Shown here one piece after another: positions 16,448 through 25,511 of a stretch of 64,000 nucleotides of DNA. The stretch spans positions 78,701-142,700 of the forward strand of contig CAKZVC010000012.1 in assembly GCA_937922235.1 (NCBI GenBank), given 5' to 3'. Both the position numbers and the translations under genes were made by a program. The first letter of the stretch is position 1. The number at the start of each line of letters is the position of its first letter. A model generated the notes under the pieces. That model made no database searches, was not told the DNA's origin, and saw only the letters and a program-made list of their open reading frames with translations. This DNA is from an uncultured Acidimicrobiales bacterium (GTDB lineage Bacteria; Actinomycetota; Acidimicrobiia; Acidimicrobiales; SHLQ01).

Positions 16448-17350
16448 ATGCACGAGTTTTGGACCTTTGCATCTCTGCACCACGGCGTCTTCAGTCGGGC
16501 TGAGGCCCGCGCCTACGGCGTGAGCAATGATCAGCTGAAGCGGATGATTGCGCGAGGAGAGGCAGTTCGTATCTATCCATCCACCTACCGGCTCGTGATG
16601 CATCAAGAAACCTGGTTCGCACGTGCCCGGGCGGCGACGGCTTCGACCAACGGCGTAATCAGCCACCGAGGCGCTGCCGCCTTGTGGGGAATTGACGGAT
16701 TCAGGCCCGGCCGAATCGAGCTGACGGTCGACTACAAGAAGCCAATAACCCGGCCGAACATCACGATCCATCGGACGCGTCAGTTCAATCTCATCGACGC
16801 GTGCGAACTCAACGGCTTGCCAGTTACCGGTGCTTCACGCACGATTCTCGATCTCTTTGCCGTCTTGCAACCCTCACGCATGCAACTTGCCCTGGACGCA
16901 GCTTTGCGGATGAAACTCGTCGATTGGCCCGATCTGCGCAACGTCCTGGACGCACACTCAGAACACGGACGCGACGGGTGCGGCAAGATTCGAGCCTTCC
17001 TCGACGCTGTTGATACATCGGCTCGGGTTCCCGACAGCCGCTGGAACCGACAGGTAGCCGATGCGTTCTTCGACGCTGGCCTTCCCGAGCCTCGCCTCGA
17101 GTTCGAGGTCCGACGTGGTGACGGAAGCTTCGTTGCTCGGGTTGATCTTGCGTATCCGCGACATCGAGTTGCAATAGAACTCGACAGTGTGCGTTGGCAT
17201 CACAATCAGAAGTCGTTCGAAGCCGACCCGCGACGCAAGAACGCTCTGTTGCTCGAGGGGTGGCGCGTTCTGACGTTCACCTGGTCGGACTTCACCAATT
17301 TCCGAAGCCAGATGATCTCCACCGTGCGAGCAGCACTGGACGATCTGTGA
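16448..17350 (+). CDS. AbiEi-type HTH plus DUF559 nuclease-like protein
   Basis: The 300-aa protein begins with an AbiEi_4-like winged helix (residues 8-55: GVFSRAEARAYGVSNDQLKR, then GEAVRIYPSTYRL). The C-terminus (about 210-300) is a DUF559/Vsr-like PD-(D/E)xK domain: VDLAYP, the AIELDS strand, a His-rich segment, and RRKNALLLEGWRVLTFTWSD. Such genes are widespread in actinobacteria, with unproven roles in DNA cleavage or phage defence. GAGGG 6 nt before the ATG sets the start. The gene is framed by 27-bp direct repeats and 11-bp inverted repeats. Confidence 0.82.
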   Translation: MHEFWTFASLHHGVFSRAEARAYGVSNDQLKRMIARGEAVRIYPSTYRLVMHQETWFARARAATASTNGVISHRGAAALWGIDGFRPGRIELTVDYKKPITRPNITIHRTRQFNLIDACELNGLPVTGASRTILDLFAVLQPSRMQLALDAALRMKLVDWPDLRNVLDAHSEHGRDGCGKIRAFLDAVDTSARVPDSRWNRQVADAFFDAGLPEPRLEFEVRRGDGSFVARVDLAYPRHRVAIELDSVRWHHNQKSFEADPRRKNALLLEGWRVLTFTWSDFTNFRSQMISTVRAALDDL

Positions 17351-17357
17351 TGAATGG

Positions 17358-17391
17358 TGGGCCTTAGCCGCCCACCATCGATCAAAATTCG
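17358..17391. repeat. Right boundary repeat of the DUF559 element
   Basis: The 27-bp segment 17358-17384 repeats 16376-16402. ATCAAAATTCG (17381-17391) is the exact inverse of CGAATTTTGAT at 16359. GGTGGGC-CTTAGCC-GCCCACC makes a 7-bp hairpin that may also terminate the nuclease gene, ending 8 nt upstream. Confidence 0.75.
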
Positions 17392-17396
17392 ACAGG

Positions 17397-17402
17397 TACG
17401 AT
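17397..17402 (+). promoter_or_regulatory. -10 box TACGAT, leaderless moeA
   Basis: TACGAT is followed by 6 nt and GTG 17409. It lies only 6 bp from the right edge of the nuclease element. Confidence 0.45.
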
Positions 17403-17408
17403 GGCGTG

Positions 17409-18608
17409 GTGATTCCTCTTTCCGAAGCTCGTGAGTTCGTGTTGTCGAAGTGTGGGCCTGGACCTGCGGTGTCGGTGCCGGTCGATGACGCAGCCGACCT
17501 GGTTACCGCAGCTGAGCTAGCGGCAACCGGTCCGATTCCGCCGTTCGACAACACTGCCATGGACGGGTTCGCGGTTCGCTCGGCCGATGTGGCCAACGCA
17601 CCGGTGACGCTCGAGATGATCGGCACGATCGCTGCCGGCGCTGCGCCCGACATGAACGTCGGCGAAGGGCAAGCAGTTCGGATTATGACCGGCGCCCCCA
17701 TGCCACCCGGCGCCGATGCGGTCGTCATGGTTGAGCTCACGAACATGGCCGACGACGAAACGTCGGTCGACGTCTCTCAATCGGTGCCCGTCGGTAATCA
17801 CATTCGGCCGGCCGGCGATGACGTGCAGCCCGGGCAGATCGTGTTCGAGGCCGGAACCCATCTGCGCCCCGCACACCTTGGCGTGTGCACCTCGATCGGC
17901 GTCTACGACATTCCGGTCTACGCCCGTCCTCGAATCGGTGTCATCTCGACTGGCGACGAACTCGTGGACGGCCCCCGCCCGCTCGGCATCGGCCAGATCC
18001 ACGACTCGAACCGCCATACGCTCCTCGCACTCGTGAACGCCATGGGCGCTACCGCTGTCGACCTTGGCCTCGTGCCCGACGACGAAGACCAGATCCGCAC
18101 TGCGATGACGCAAGCCGCAGCATCGTGCGACGCGGTCATCACCAGCGGTGGCGTTTCCATGGGCGACTTTGACTACGTGAAGAAGGTCCTCACCGAGATC
18201 GGCGACATGCGCTGGATGCAGGTCGCCATCAAGCCCGCCAAGCCCCTCGCATTCGGCACGGTCAACGGCACTCCGATCTTTGGCCTCCCCGGCAACCCTG
18301 TGTCGTCAATGGTGTCGTTCGAGCTCTTCGCCCGCCCCGGTATCCGCAAGATGATGGGCCACAGCGAACCCGTCATCCCACCAGTCTCTGGCATTGCCGG
18401 CGCCGACATGGGCCGGGGCCCCGACGGCAAGACCCACTTCGCTCGCGTCCACGCCACGATGACCGCCGACGGGCGCTACGAGGCAAGCTTCTCCGGAGGC
18501 CAAGGCAGCCACCAGCTGTCGGCAATGGCCGCAGCAAACGCCCTCGCCATGATCCCCAACGGGGAAGGCGTCGCCAAAGGCGAACCCGTAGAGCTCATTC
18601 TGCTCTGA
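17409..18608 (+). CDS. moeA: Molybdopterin molybdotransferase MoeA
   Basis: MoeA inserts molybdate into adenylylated molybdopterin. The 399-aa protein has the family blocks PPFDNTAMDGFAV, MTGAPMPPGADAVV, GVISTGDELVDG, GQIHDSNRHTLLALV, ITSGGVSMGDFDYVK, KPAKPLAFG and FGLPGNPVSSMVSFE in order. Of the adjacent GTG codons at 17406 and 17409, the second is preferred because it lies exactly 6 nt after a TACGAT box. It is divergent from moaAC, with the nuclease element between them. Length matches the family. Confidence 0.96.
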   Translation: MIPLSEAREFVLSKCGPGPAVSVPVDDAADLVTAAELAATGPIPPFDNTAMDGFAVRSADVANAPVTLEMIGTIAAGAAPDMNVGEGQAVRIMTGAPMPPGADAVVMVELTNMADDETSVDVSQSVPVGNHIRPAGDDVQPGQIVFEAGTHLRPAHLGVCTSIGVYDIPVYARPRIGVISTGDELVDGPRPLGIGQIHDSNRHTLLALVNAMGATAVDLGLVPDDEDQIRTAMTQAAASCDAVITSGGVSMGDFDYVKKVLTEIGDMRWMQVAIKPAKPLAFGTVNGTPIFGLPGNPVSSMVSFELFARPGIRKMMGHSEPVIPPVSGIAGADMGRGPDGKTHFARVHATMTADGRYEASFSGGQGSHQLSAMAAANALAMIPNGEGVAKGEPVELILL

Positions 18609-18610
18609 TT

Positions 18611-18724
18611 TACCCACGCGCTCGCTCCCGCCAGGCGGGTTGCAAGGCCTGTTTGGATGCGGGGACTGTCTACCCACGCGCTCGGTCCCGCCAGGCCGGC
18701 GGCAAGGCCTGTTTAGATGCGGGT
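18611..18724. repeat. 60-bp tandem repeat, two copies
   Basis: Units start at 18611 and 18671, each with TACCCACGCGCTCG and ending GGCAAGGCCTGTTT or GCAAGGCCTGTTT plus GATGCGGG. The first unit contains CCCGCC-A-GGCGGG (18627-18639), a perfect 13-bp palindrome centred on CAG; the second copy of it is eroded. Confidence 0.8.
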
Positions 18725-18790
18725 TGTGCTCGCGCAGCGGCGTTTGCCGGTACCTGTTGTTGGCGCGTAAAGGCACACATGTTTTGCCTG

Positions 18791-18870
18791 GCGCGGCCTT
18801 TGGGGTCTGACCCTCTTGGTCATCGCGCGGCCTTTGGGGTCAGACCCTCGTGGTCATCGCGCGGCTCGGG
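18791..18870. repeat. 34-bp tandem repeat, about 2.3 copies
   Basis: Units start at 18791, 18825 and 18859. The core is GGGGTCTGACCC or GGGGTCAGACCC, preceded by GCGCGGCCTT and followed by GGTCATC. The same unit occurs five times at 39187. It lies just upstream of the deaminase gene. Confidence 0.85.
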
Positions 18871-18895
18871 TAACTGTGAATTTGGCAGCTCGCTC

Positions 18896-18901
18896 TAGAT
18901 T
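18896..18901 (+). promoter_or_regulatory. -10 box TAGATT, leaderless deaminase gene
   Basis: TAGATT is followed by 6 nt and GTG 18908. Confidence 0.5.
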
Positions 18902-18907
18902 GTGGCG

Positions 18908-20266
18908 GTGGCTGATCTTCTGATTCGTAATGCTGGACTGCTCGCGACCGTCGATGCCGACCGACGCGAATTGCGGGGCGGGTGGATCGCCATAACCGAC
19001 GGGCTGATCAGCGCTATCGGATCATCGACTGACCCAACGCCCGAAGCCGACTCGGTCATCGATGCAACCGACCAGCTCGTGACACCCGGGCTCATCAACA
19101 CACATCACCACCTCTACCAAAACCTCACACGGGCATGGTCACCAATGACCGACAAGCCGCTCTTTGGCTGGCTGCAAGCCCTGTATCCCACATGGACCGC
19201 AAACCTCGATGAGGAAGCCGTCCACACCGCTGCCTGGGTTGGCCTCGCTGAGCTTGCACTCTCGGGCTGCACGAGTTCTTCTGATCACCACTACCTCCAC
19301 CCCAAGCGCGCCGGCGACCTGCTAGCAGCAGAGATTCGGGCAGCACAGGACCTCGGCATGCGATTCCATCCGACGTACGGGTCGATGAGCCAGTCGGTGA
19401 AAGACGGCGGCCTTCCCCCTGATGATGCCGTACTCACCGAAGACGAGATCCTCGCCAACTCAAAGATGCACGTCGAACGTTGGCACGACGCAAGCCACGC
19501 CTCGATGGTGCAGATCGCACTCGCTCCTTGCAGCCCGTTCAGCGTGACGCCCGACCTCATGCGTCGCACCGCCGAGCTCGCCGAAACGCTCGACGTTCGC
19601 CTGCACACGCACTTGGCCGAGAACGCCGAAGACGATGAGTACGCAATAGCTACGTTCGGTATGCGGCCGGTCGAGCTGTACGAAGACGTCGGATGGCTGA
19701 CCGACCGCACCTGGGGAGCGCATGTGGTTCGGCCAAACGCCCACGAAGTCACCAAGCTCGGGTCAGCAGGTGTCGGCGTAGCCCACTGTCCGAGTTCGAA
19801 CATGATCTTGAGCTCGGGCATCTCACCCGTCGTCGACCTGCGACATGCCGGGTGCCCGGTTGGGTTGGGCTGCGATGGTTCGTCGTCGGCCGACAGCGCG
19901 TCGCTTTGGCAAGAAGCTCGCCTTGCGATGCTGCAGGGCAAGCTCGTCTCCGGCGCTGATGCAATGACCGCACGAACTTCGCTCGAGGTTGCGACCCGCG
20001 GCGGTGCTCGATGTCTCGGTCGCGAAGGAGAGCTCGGCGAACTTTCGGTCGGGGCGGTGGCCGACATCGCCATCTGGAAGCTCGAGGGGCCGGCCTACGC
20101 AGGCGTGCTCGATGACCTGATCGAAGGCTGGCTACGCAGCGGACCAAACCAGGCCTGGCACACCATCGTCAACGGCAGGCCAGTCGTGACCAACGGCGAA
20201 CTCGTGAACACCGAGCTCGAATCCAAGCTCGCTCTTCACCGCAAGATCGCCCAGCGCTTCCAGTAG
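18908..20266 (+). CDS. 8-oxoguanine deaminase-like amidohydrolase (TRZ/ATZ family)
   Basis: This is a 452-aa metal-dependent amidohydrolase. The metal-binding motif is GLINTHHHLYQNLTRA, with the further ligands in LHTHLAE, AHCPSSN and GLGCDGSSSADS. This set, with the hydrophobic THHHLYQ block, is characteristic of the 8-oxoguanine deaminase branch, which turns 8-oxoguanine into urate during purine salvage. Related branches deaminate S-adenosylhomocysteine or triazines, so the substrate is an inference. GTG 18908 is chosen for its TAGATT box 6 nt upstream; GTG 18902 would add two residues. Confidence 0.85.
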   Translation: MADLLIRNAGLLATVDADRRELRGGWIAITDGLISAIGSSTDPTPEADSVIDATDQLVTPGLINTHHHLYQNLTRAWSPMTDKPLFGWLQALYPTWTANLDEEAVHTAAWVGLAELALSGCTSSSDHHYLHPKRAGDLLAAEIRAAQDLGMRFHPTYGSMSQSVKDGGLPPDDAVLTEDEILANSKMHVERWHDASHASMVQIALAPCSPFSVTPDLMRRTAELAETLDVRLHTHLAENAEDDEYAIATFGMRPVELYEDVGWLTDRTWGAHVVRPNAHEVTKLGSAGVGVAHCPSSNMILSSGISPVVDLRHAGCPVGLGCDGSSSADSASLWQEARLAMLQGKLVSGADAMTARTSLEVATRGGARCLGREGELGELSVGAVADIAIWKLEGPAYAGVLDDLIEGWLRSGPNQAWHTIVNGRPVVTNGELVNTELESKLALHRKIAQRFQ

Positions 20267-20319
20267 AAGATCGTTCTGCCCCATTTCTGATCTGTCAGGT
20301 TGGTGTAGAGGCAGAGACG

Positions 20320-21036
20320 TTATTCGACAGTCATGGTGTTGAGGCGCACGGTGGTGACGGCGAAGCAGACGGCGGCGATCGAGGCGACGACGATCAGGAT
20401 TGTGGCCATGCTTGCCGGGTTCTCGACCAGTTGGACGTCGAGATCGACGAGGTGCTGCATGGCGCCGGTGGAGTAGTTGCGAATCGAGAGGCGGCCGGTG
20501 GTTTCGCTGAAGCTGGCAATGATGCCCTCCCACACGAGGATGTAACCAAGCCCCCAGGCCAGCGCTCGTTGGGTGAAGAGCCCGAGCATGGTGAAGACCG
20601 ACGTGTAGGCGACCACACCGACCAACGCACCAACGAGCGCTCCGGTTGTCGAGGACGAACCGGCAACGAGCGACAATCCCAGCATCGGAACGAGCACCAG
20701 CGGAAGCAGTACGAACAGTCCGGCCAGCAGCGCCGCGAGTGCGATCTTCCATCGACCGATCGGTCGGAGCCAGAAGTACACCAACGTCTTGTCTTCGATG
20801 AGCGTGCCGAGCGCTGCGGTCGAGATCACGAGGGACACCAGGGGGACGAAGATGACGAAGCCGAACTGCGACAAGAACTGAAGCAACAACTCTTCTGGCT
20901 CGAAGTCAGCTTCGGCTCGACGGATGAACATCCCAACGGCAATTCCAACGACGCCGACGAGCAGCATGGCGATAATGCGCCCACGAGTGGCGATGGCCGG
21001 GATGATTCGTTTCGACATTGCTATGACCGTGCTCAT
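20320..21036 (-). CDS. ABC-2 type transporter permease (second)
   Basis: The 238-aa protein has six predicted membrane helices, starting around residues 20-38 (ATRGRIIAMLLVGVVGIAVG). The conserved IEDKTLVYFWLRPIGRW loop between helices 2 and 3 is typical of ABC-2 permeases of the YwjB/NosY type. It is the last gene of a four-gene operon, and its ATG overlaps the upstream ATPase stop by 4 nt. The transported substrate is unknown. Confidence 0.85.
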   Translation of the reverse strand: MSTVIAMSKRIIPAIATRGRIIAMLLVGVVGIAVGMFIRRAEADFEPEELLLQFLSQFGFVIFVPLVSLVISTAALGTLIEDKTLVYFWLRPIGRWKIALAALLAGLFVLLPLVLVPMLGLSLVAGSSSTTGALVGALVGVVAYTSVFTMLGLFTQRALAWGLGYILVWEGIIASFSETTGRLSIRNYSTGAMQHLVDLDVQLVENPASMATILIVVASIAAVCFAVTTVRLNTMTVE

Positions 21037-22121
21037 CGTCCCACCAAGTACTTAAAGACGCTCTCGAGGTCGTCGTCGAGGGGTTGTACGCCATGGAGTG
21101 ACACATTCGCCTGCTTGGCCACGCCCGCGATGGTGCGGCGGAACGTGTCGGCGTCTTCGGTATCGACAACGACAGTTTCGTGGTCGACGACGTGAAGGCT
21201 GGTGATCCCTGAACCGGTGAGGAGGACCGCACCGAGCGCACGTGGATTGTTGGTTCGGACTCGGATCCGGTGGGGGCGGTCGTCCATGAGCGCCCGAATT
21301 TCGTGGAAGTCACCCGACGCAGCCAGGCGGCCTTGAGCGATGACCATGACCCGCGAGCCAAGCCGCTCGACCTCTTCGAGGACGTGGCTCGACACGACAA
21401 CACAAACTCCGCCGGCCCCTAGCGAGCGGATGAGCTCGGTCATCTGAATGCGCTGGCGAGGGTCGAGCCCGGTCAGTGGCTCGTCGAGAAGCAGAAGCTC
21501 GGGATCGTGGACGAGGGCCTGGGCGAGTTTCACGCGTTGACGCATGCCCTTTGAGTACGTGGCAATGCTGCGGGTGTCGTCGGGGTCGAGTTCGACGAGC
21601 TCGAGCATCGCTCTGGCCTTGCCCGCAGGATTGTCGAGCCCGTTCAGCTGACCGGCGAGCGTCACGAAGTCGAGCGCTCGTTGTTCTTGGAAGAGCGACT
21701 CTTGCTGGGGGACGATGCCGATCCGACCGCGAACCGCCGTGTTCTTGCGAGGATTCTCACCAAAGACACGAACGGCGCCCTGTGACGGTGAGGCCAACCC
21801 AGCGATCATGCGAAGCGTGGTGGACTTGCCCGCTCCGTTCGGGCCGAGCAGAGAAGTGACTCCGGGTCCGAGAGAAAAGCTGACATCAGACACGGCGACC
21901 ACATCGCCGAACCACTTTGAGATGTTCTGAACCGAGAGCACCTCGTTGGGTGCTGCCGGGGCCCCCATGGCGATGCGCACTCGCTCGCTCGTGGGAGGTG
22001 GAGGGCGAGTCTGTGGTGGAGTAGCTGGGTCGGGTTGCGTTGGCACCGCGCTTGATGGCACAGCGGTGGTTGGCTGCGGCGTCGAAGATGGTGGTGGGGG
22101 TGGTGGTGGCAGGTCGCTCAC
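21033..22121 (-). CDS. ABC transporter ATP-binding protein with proline-rich N-terminus (second)
   Basis: The 362-aa protein begins with a 48-residue Pro/Thr/Ser-rich extension (VSDLPPPPPPPSSTPQ and onward), then a complete ABC domain: Walker A LLGPNGAGKST, Q-loop IGIVPQQES, signature YSKGMRQR, Walker B LLLLDEPLTGLD and switch VVSSHVLEE. The C-terminal 90 residues are a DUF4162-like regulatory domain. The GTG start at 22121 overlaps the permease stop (GTGA) and has GGAGGT 7 nt upstream; longer reading frames further upstream run into the permease gene and are rejected. The proline tail is unusual. Confidence 0.9.
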   Translation of the reverse strand: MSDLPPPPPPPSSTPQPTTAVPSSAVPTQPDPATPPQTRPPPPTSERVRIAMGAPAAPNEVLSVQNISKWFGDVVAVSDVSFSLGPGVTSLLGPNGAGKSTTLRMIAGLASPSQGAVRVFGENPRKNTAVRGRIGIVPQQESLFQEQRALDFVTLAGQLNGLDNPAGKARAMLELVELDPDDTRSIATYSKGMRQRVKLAQALVHDPELLLLDEPLTGLDPRQRIQMTELIRSLGAGGVCVVVSSHVLEEVERLGSRVMVIAQGRLAASGDFHEIRALMDDRPHRIRVRTNNPRALGAVLLTGSGITSLHVVDHETVVVDTEDADTFRRTIAGVAKQANVSLHGVQPLDDDLESVFKYLVGR

Positions 22122-22999
22122 TTGGTGACCTCCATGCGCCGGTAGCCGTAGAGGATGACGCCGCCGAACACTGCACATGCCAATGCCCAAGCGCCGAAGC
22201 TCGCGAGCGTCGAGACCCCTTCGATCTGGGGGAACTCCGGTGAGCTGCCCCAGATTCGGACGATCAACTCGAGCGGAATCGTGACCACGCTGATCAGTTG
22301 GATCCATGACGGCGCATCGGAGGTTTGCGTGATGATGTCGGCGAACGCAGCGGTAGCAATCGTCGACATCACGATGCCGGCCGAAGCGAAGAGGTGGCGG
22401 TTCGTCAGCGTCGATGCAGCCATTCCGAACAACGCAAAGAAGATCGACAGAACGAAGCCGCTGGCAATGATCTTGACCAGGGTCTTGATCGTTTCAACAA
22501 ACCCCTCCGGCCCAATTCCCAGAAGTGAGTAGCCAGCCATTTGGAAGATCGACGGCATGGTCGTGACGAGCGAAAGTACAGCGATGATGCCGACGAACTT
22601 GGCTGCTAAGTAGTGCCAGCGGTTGAGCGGCGAGGCCATATACAAACCGAACATGCCGGTCTTGCGATCGGCGCCCATGACTTCGGGAACGACAAACGCA
22701 GTGAGCAACAACATCATCACGGAGATGAGTTCGAAGTAGCCGGCGTACTCCTCAACAACCTGCCCGGCGAGCTCCGACGGCAAGATCGCCGTGATGCCAA
22801 GGAACACCAGCGCCGGAACGTAGGCGATGAAGATGGTGGCGAGGGGAACGATCTTGTAGCGGAACTTGCGACGTAGCCCGAGTGCTCGCTGCACCGTGCT
22901 CACGAACACGGCCTTCATCGACGATGACACACCGGCACGTGGACCGTCGTAGGCCCGATAGCCGCGGTCGAAGATCTCTGCTGATCCAGGTGCCGTCAT
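22118..22999 (-). CDS. ABC-2 type transporter permease (first)
   Basis: This 293-aa permease has a cytoplasmic N-terminus with YRAYDGPRAG, often found in front of such permeases, then six hydrophobic segments beginning near residue 50. FVVPEVMGADRKTGMFGLYM followed by LNRWHYLAAKF is the loop that usually contacts the ATPase. It overlaps the first ATPase stop by 4 nt and the next ATPase start by 4 nt, so the operon reads ATPase, permease, ATPase, permease. The substrate is unknown. Confidence 0.85.
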   Translation of the reverse strand: MTAPGSAEIFDRGYRAYDGPRAGVSSSMKAVFVSTVQRALGLRRKFRYKIVPLATIFIAYVPALVFLGITAILPSELAGQVVEEYAGYFELISVMMLLLTAFVVPEVMGADRKTGMFGLYMASPLNRWHYLAAKFVGIIAVLSLVTTMPSIFQMAGYSLLGIGPEGFVETIKTLVKIIASGFVLSIFFALFGMAASTLTNRHLFASAGIVMSTIATAAFADIITQTSDAPSWIQLISVVTIPLELIVRIWGSSPEFPQIEGVSTLASFGAWALACAVFGGVILYGYRRMEVTK

Positions 23000-23958
23000 G
23001 ATCCGTACACCTCGTCGAGAAAGAGATCTTCCAGGGATTGTGTTGATGCCTCGAGGCGGCGCAGCGGAACGTTGTGTTCAGCAACCGCGTCTCGGATCGC
23101 ATCAGCGAGCTGGTCAATCGATTCGTCAGTGCCGATGCGAAGCTTGTTTCGCTCGCCGGTCACCGCGTAGCCAGAACGTTGGAGGCTCGCCGCCACGAGC
23201 TCGGCGCCTTCGTCAAGCACGACGGTCATGCCGCCTTGCCCTTGATAGAGCTCGTCGATGGGGCCCGCTGCACGGACTTTGCCATTGGCGAGGATGACGA
23301 CGTTGTCGGCAATGCGTTCGACTTCTTCGAGTAGGTGCGACGACAGGACTACGTGAATGTCGAACTCGGTGCCTATCCGGCGGATGAGTTCGAGCATGTC
23401 GTCGCGCTGCACTGGGTCGAGCCCGTCAGTTGGTTCGTCGAGGAGGACGAGCTTGGGCCCGTGGGCAATGGCCTGCGCGAGCTTGACGCGCTGGCGTTGG
23501 CCGGTCGACATCGTGCCGATCGGGCGGGCACGCTCTTCGCCAAGGCCGACGAGCCAGAGTGCGTCGCTCGATCGAGTGGTGGCTTCACGGCGAGGGAGGC
23601 CGTGCACCATTGCGATGTGGCGCACGAGGTCTTGAGCGAGCACGTCGCCGGGGAGGTTGTGGTGCTCGGGGGCGTAGCCGATGTGCATCCGAAGTTCGGG
23701 GCCAGCAGTTGCTGGGTCTTCGCCGAGCACACGAAGCGTGCCGCCGTCGGGTGCGTGAAGCGCGAGCAACATGCCGAGCAGCGTCGTCTTGCCCGAACCG
23801 TTCGATCCGAGCAGTCCAGTCACGCCAGGAGGCACGTCGGCGGTGACATCGGAGAACACTTGGTTTGGTCCCCACGATTTCGACACCGCAACCGCGGAGA
23901 TCACGGCGGAGGGGGAGGGACCGGATCTCTCGGCGGCTGCGGTGTTCACGAGTTCCAC
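22996..23958 (-). CDS. ABC transporter ATP-binding protein (first)
   Basis: The 320-aa protein carries Walker A LLGSNGSGKTTLL, Q-loop IGYAPEHHNLP, signature MSTGQRQRVKLAQ, Walker B KLVLLDEPTDGLD and switch region LSSHLLEEVE, followed by an 85-residue C-terminal domain. This layout fits exporters of the CcmA/NatA group. GTG 23958 opens the four-gene operon, and all internal junctions are ATGA or GTGA overlaps. No promoter box of the leaderless type was seen. Confidence 0.9.
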   Translation of the reverse strand: MELVNTAAAERSGPSPSAVISAVAVSKSWGPNQVFSDVTADVPPGVTGLLGSNGSGKTTLLGMLLALHAPDGGTLRVLGEDPATAGPELRMHIGYAPEHHNLPGDVLAQDLVRHIAMVHGLPRREATTRSSDALWLVGLGEERARPIGTMSTGQRQRVKLAQAIAHGPKLVLLDEPTDGLDPVQRDDMLELIRRIGTEFDIHVVLSSHLLEEVERIADNVVILANGKVRAAGPIDELYQGQGGMTVVLDEGAELVAASLQRSGYAVTGERNKLRIGTDESIDQLADAIRDAVAEHNVPLRRLEASTQSLEDLFLDEVYGS

Positions 23959-24024
23959 TCTGCATGACCCTTTCTGAGATTCCCATAAGGGATGACCCGG
24001 ATTACACCCTGAGAGACATCGGGG

Positions 24025-25506
24025 TTACCCCAGGAGCGTGCGTGCTTCGTGTTCCAGTGCCAATCGGCGGGAGTGCGCCAATTCTTGATCTTCGGCGACC
24101 GCTTCGATGTACGCCTTGATCTTGGGTTCGGTACCGCTGGGGCGAATGATCAGCCGCACACCTTCGCCTCGGTAGATCAGCACATCGGAGGCGGGGAGCT
24201 CGGGAGTTCCGTCGATTAGGTCGGTGACGTCGACCACAACTCCCCCGATCTCCGTCGGCGGCGCCTCTCGAAGTAACGCCATCCGTTCGGTCATGCGACC
24301 CATCGAGTTCTCGCCTTCAAAGCGGACCGACACCTGCGAGGTGAGATGCACGCCGTGCTCGGCATACAGGTTGGCGAGGACATCATCGACGGTGTGTCCG
24401 TACTCGGCGACCTGGGCAACGAGCTCGGCGAAGACGAGGCCGGCCGAGATGCCGTCTTTGTCACGAATCGACGGGAGCACCGAGTAGCCCAATGCTTCTT
24501 CGTACGCGAAGACCAGAGGCTGTTCAGGGCTGTCCGCACGAACCAACCACTTGAACCCCGTCAGCGTTTCATGGCAGGTCACTCCCGCAGCGCTCGCCAC
24601 CCTCCCGAGCAGTGACGACGAAACGATCGTCGTGGCGACGGCACGATCCCCCTCGGTCTGCCCGATGAGATACCAGCCGAGTAAGACACCGATCTGGTCG
24701 CCGGTGAGGCGTTCCCAGCCAGCCTCACGGCGCACAGCGACAGCGAGACGGTCGGCGTCGGGATCGTTGGCAAGGACAAGGTCGGCGTGCCGGGCATCAG
24801 CGAGCGCCATGACCAAGTCCATCGTTCCGGGCTCTTCGGGATTCGGGAACGCAGCGGTTGGAAAATCGGGGTCGGGCGCGTGCTGCTCGGGAACACTCAA
24901 CATCGTGTGCCCAGCGGACTCGAGTGCCTGGACGAAGAGATCGCCACCAACACCGTGCATTGCGGTGTAAGCGATCGTCAGCGAGCGCTTGGCCGCTGGT
25001 CGAGAAATGGCAGCAAGGTACTGGTCGACCTCGAGAGAGCCGAGCAACTCGACCGAATCGGGCACGATGATTGAGACTTCTTCAGGCCACGGCAGAACGC
25101 TCATGTTGGCCTCGATGATGTCGGCGTCAACGGGGACGATCTGGCTACCGTCACCTGCGTACACCTTGTAGCCGTTGTCGGTTGCCGGGTTGTGGCTGGC
25201 GGTGACCATCACTCCCCCGGCAGCGGGCCCAGCGCTTACGGCATGGGCAACGACTGGCGTCGGCACGGGGTCGGGAAACAGCTGCGGCCGGTGTCCGTGC
25301 TCGGCCATCACCCGTGCGGTGACGTTGGCAAAGTCCTCGCTGCCATAGCGAGCATCGCGACCGATGATGATGACCGATTCGGCGGGTAGCCATTGAGCGA
25401 TTGCCGTGGCCGCAAGTTCGACGGTCTGCACGTTCATGCGCATCGGGCCTTCACCCAGCGCAGCTCGCAGTCCGGCGGTTCCGAAACTGAGCCGTTCGCT
25501 CGTCAC
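24025..25506 (-). CDS. Phosphoglucomutase/phosphomannomutase family phosphohexomutase
   Basis: This 493-aa enzyme moves phosphate between C1 and the terminal carbon of a sugar phosphate. It shows FGTAGLR at the start, the phosphoserine loop VTASHNPATDNGYKVY (about residues 100-115), the metal loop ANDPDADRLAV, the sugar loop FAYEEALGY and the phosphate-binding PSGTEPKIKAYIE. FGTAGLR and EEALGY are typical of the PGM2/phosphopentomutase-like subgroup. It starts 5 nt after the deoD stop, so it may interconvert ribose-1-phosphate and ribose-5-phosphate made by that phosphorylase. Confidence 0.92.
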   Translation of the reverse strand: MTSERLSFGTAGLRAALGEGPMRMNVQTVELAATAIAQWLPAESVIIIGRDARYGSEDFANVTARVMAEHGHRPQLFPDPVPTPVVAHAVSAGPAAGGVMVTASHNPATDNGYKVYAGDGSQIVPVDADIIEANMSVLPWPEEVSIIVPDSVELLGSLEVDQYLAAISRPAAKRSLTIAYTAMHGVGGDLFVQALESAGHTMLSVPEQHAPDPDFPTAAFPNPEEPGTMDLVMALADARHADLVLANDPDADRLAVAVRREAGWERLTGDQIGVLLGWYLIGQTEGDRAVATTIVSSSLLGRVASAAGVTCHETLTGFKWLVRADSPEQPLVFAYEEALGYSVLPSIRDKDGISAGLVFAELVAQVAEYGHTVDDVLANLYAEHGVHLTSQVSVRFEGENSMGRMTERMALLREAPPTEIGGVVVDVTDLIDGTPELPASDVLIYRGEGVRLIIRPSGTEPKIKAYIEAVAEDQELAHSRRLALEHEARTLLG

Positions 25507-25511
25507 GTTGG

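Noticed and set aside
22122..22307. 62-residue N-terminal extension of the second ABC ATPase
   Set aside because: It lies inside the permease gene, and a GTG with GGAGGT at the permease stop gives a better start.
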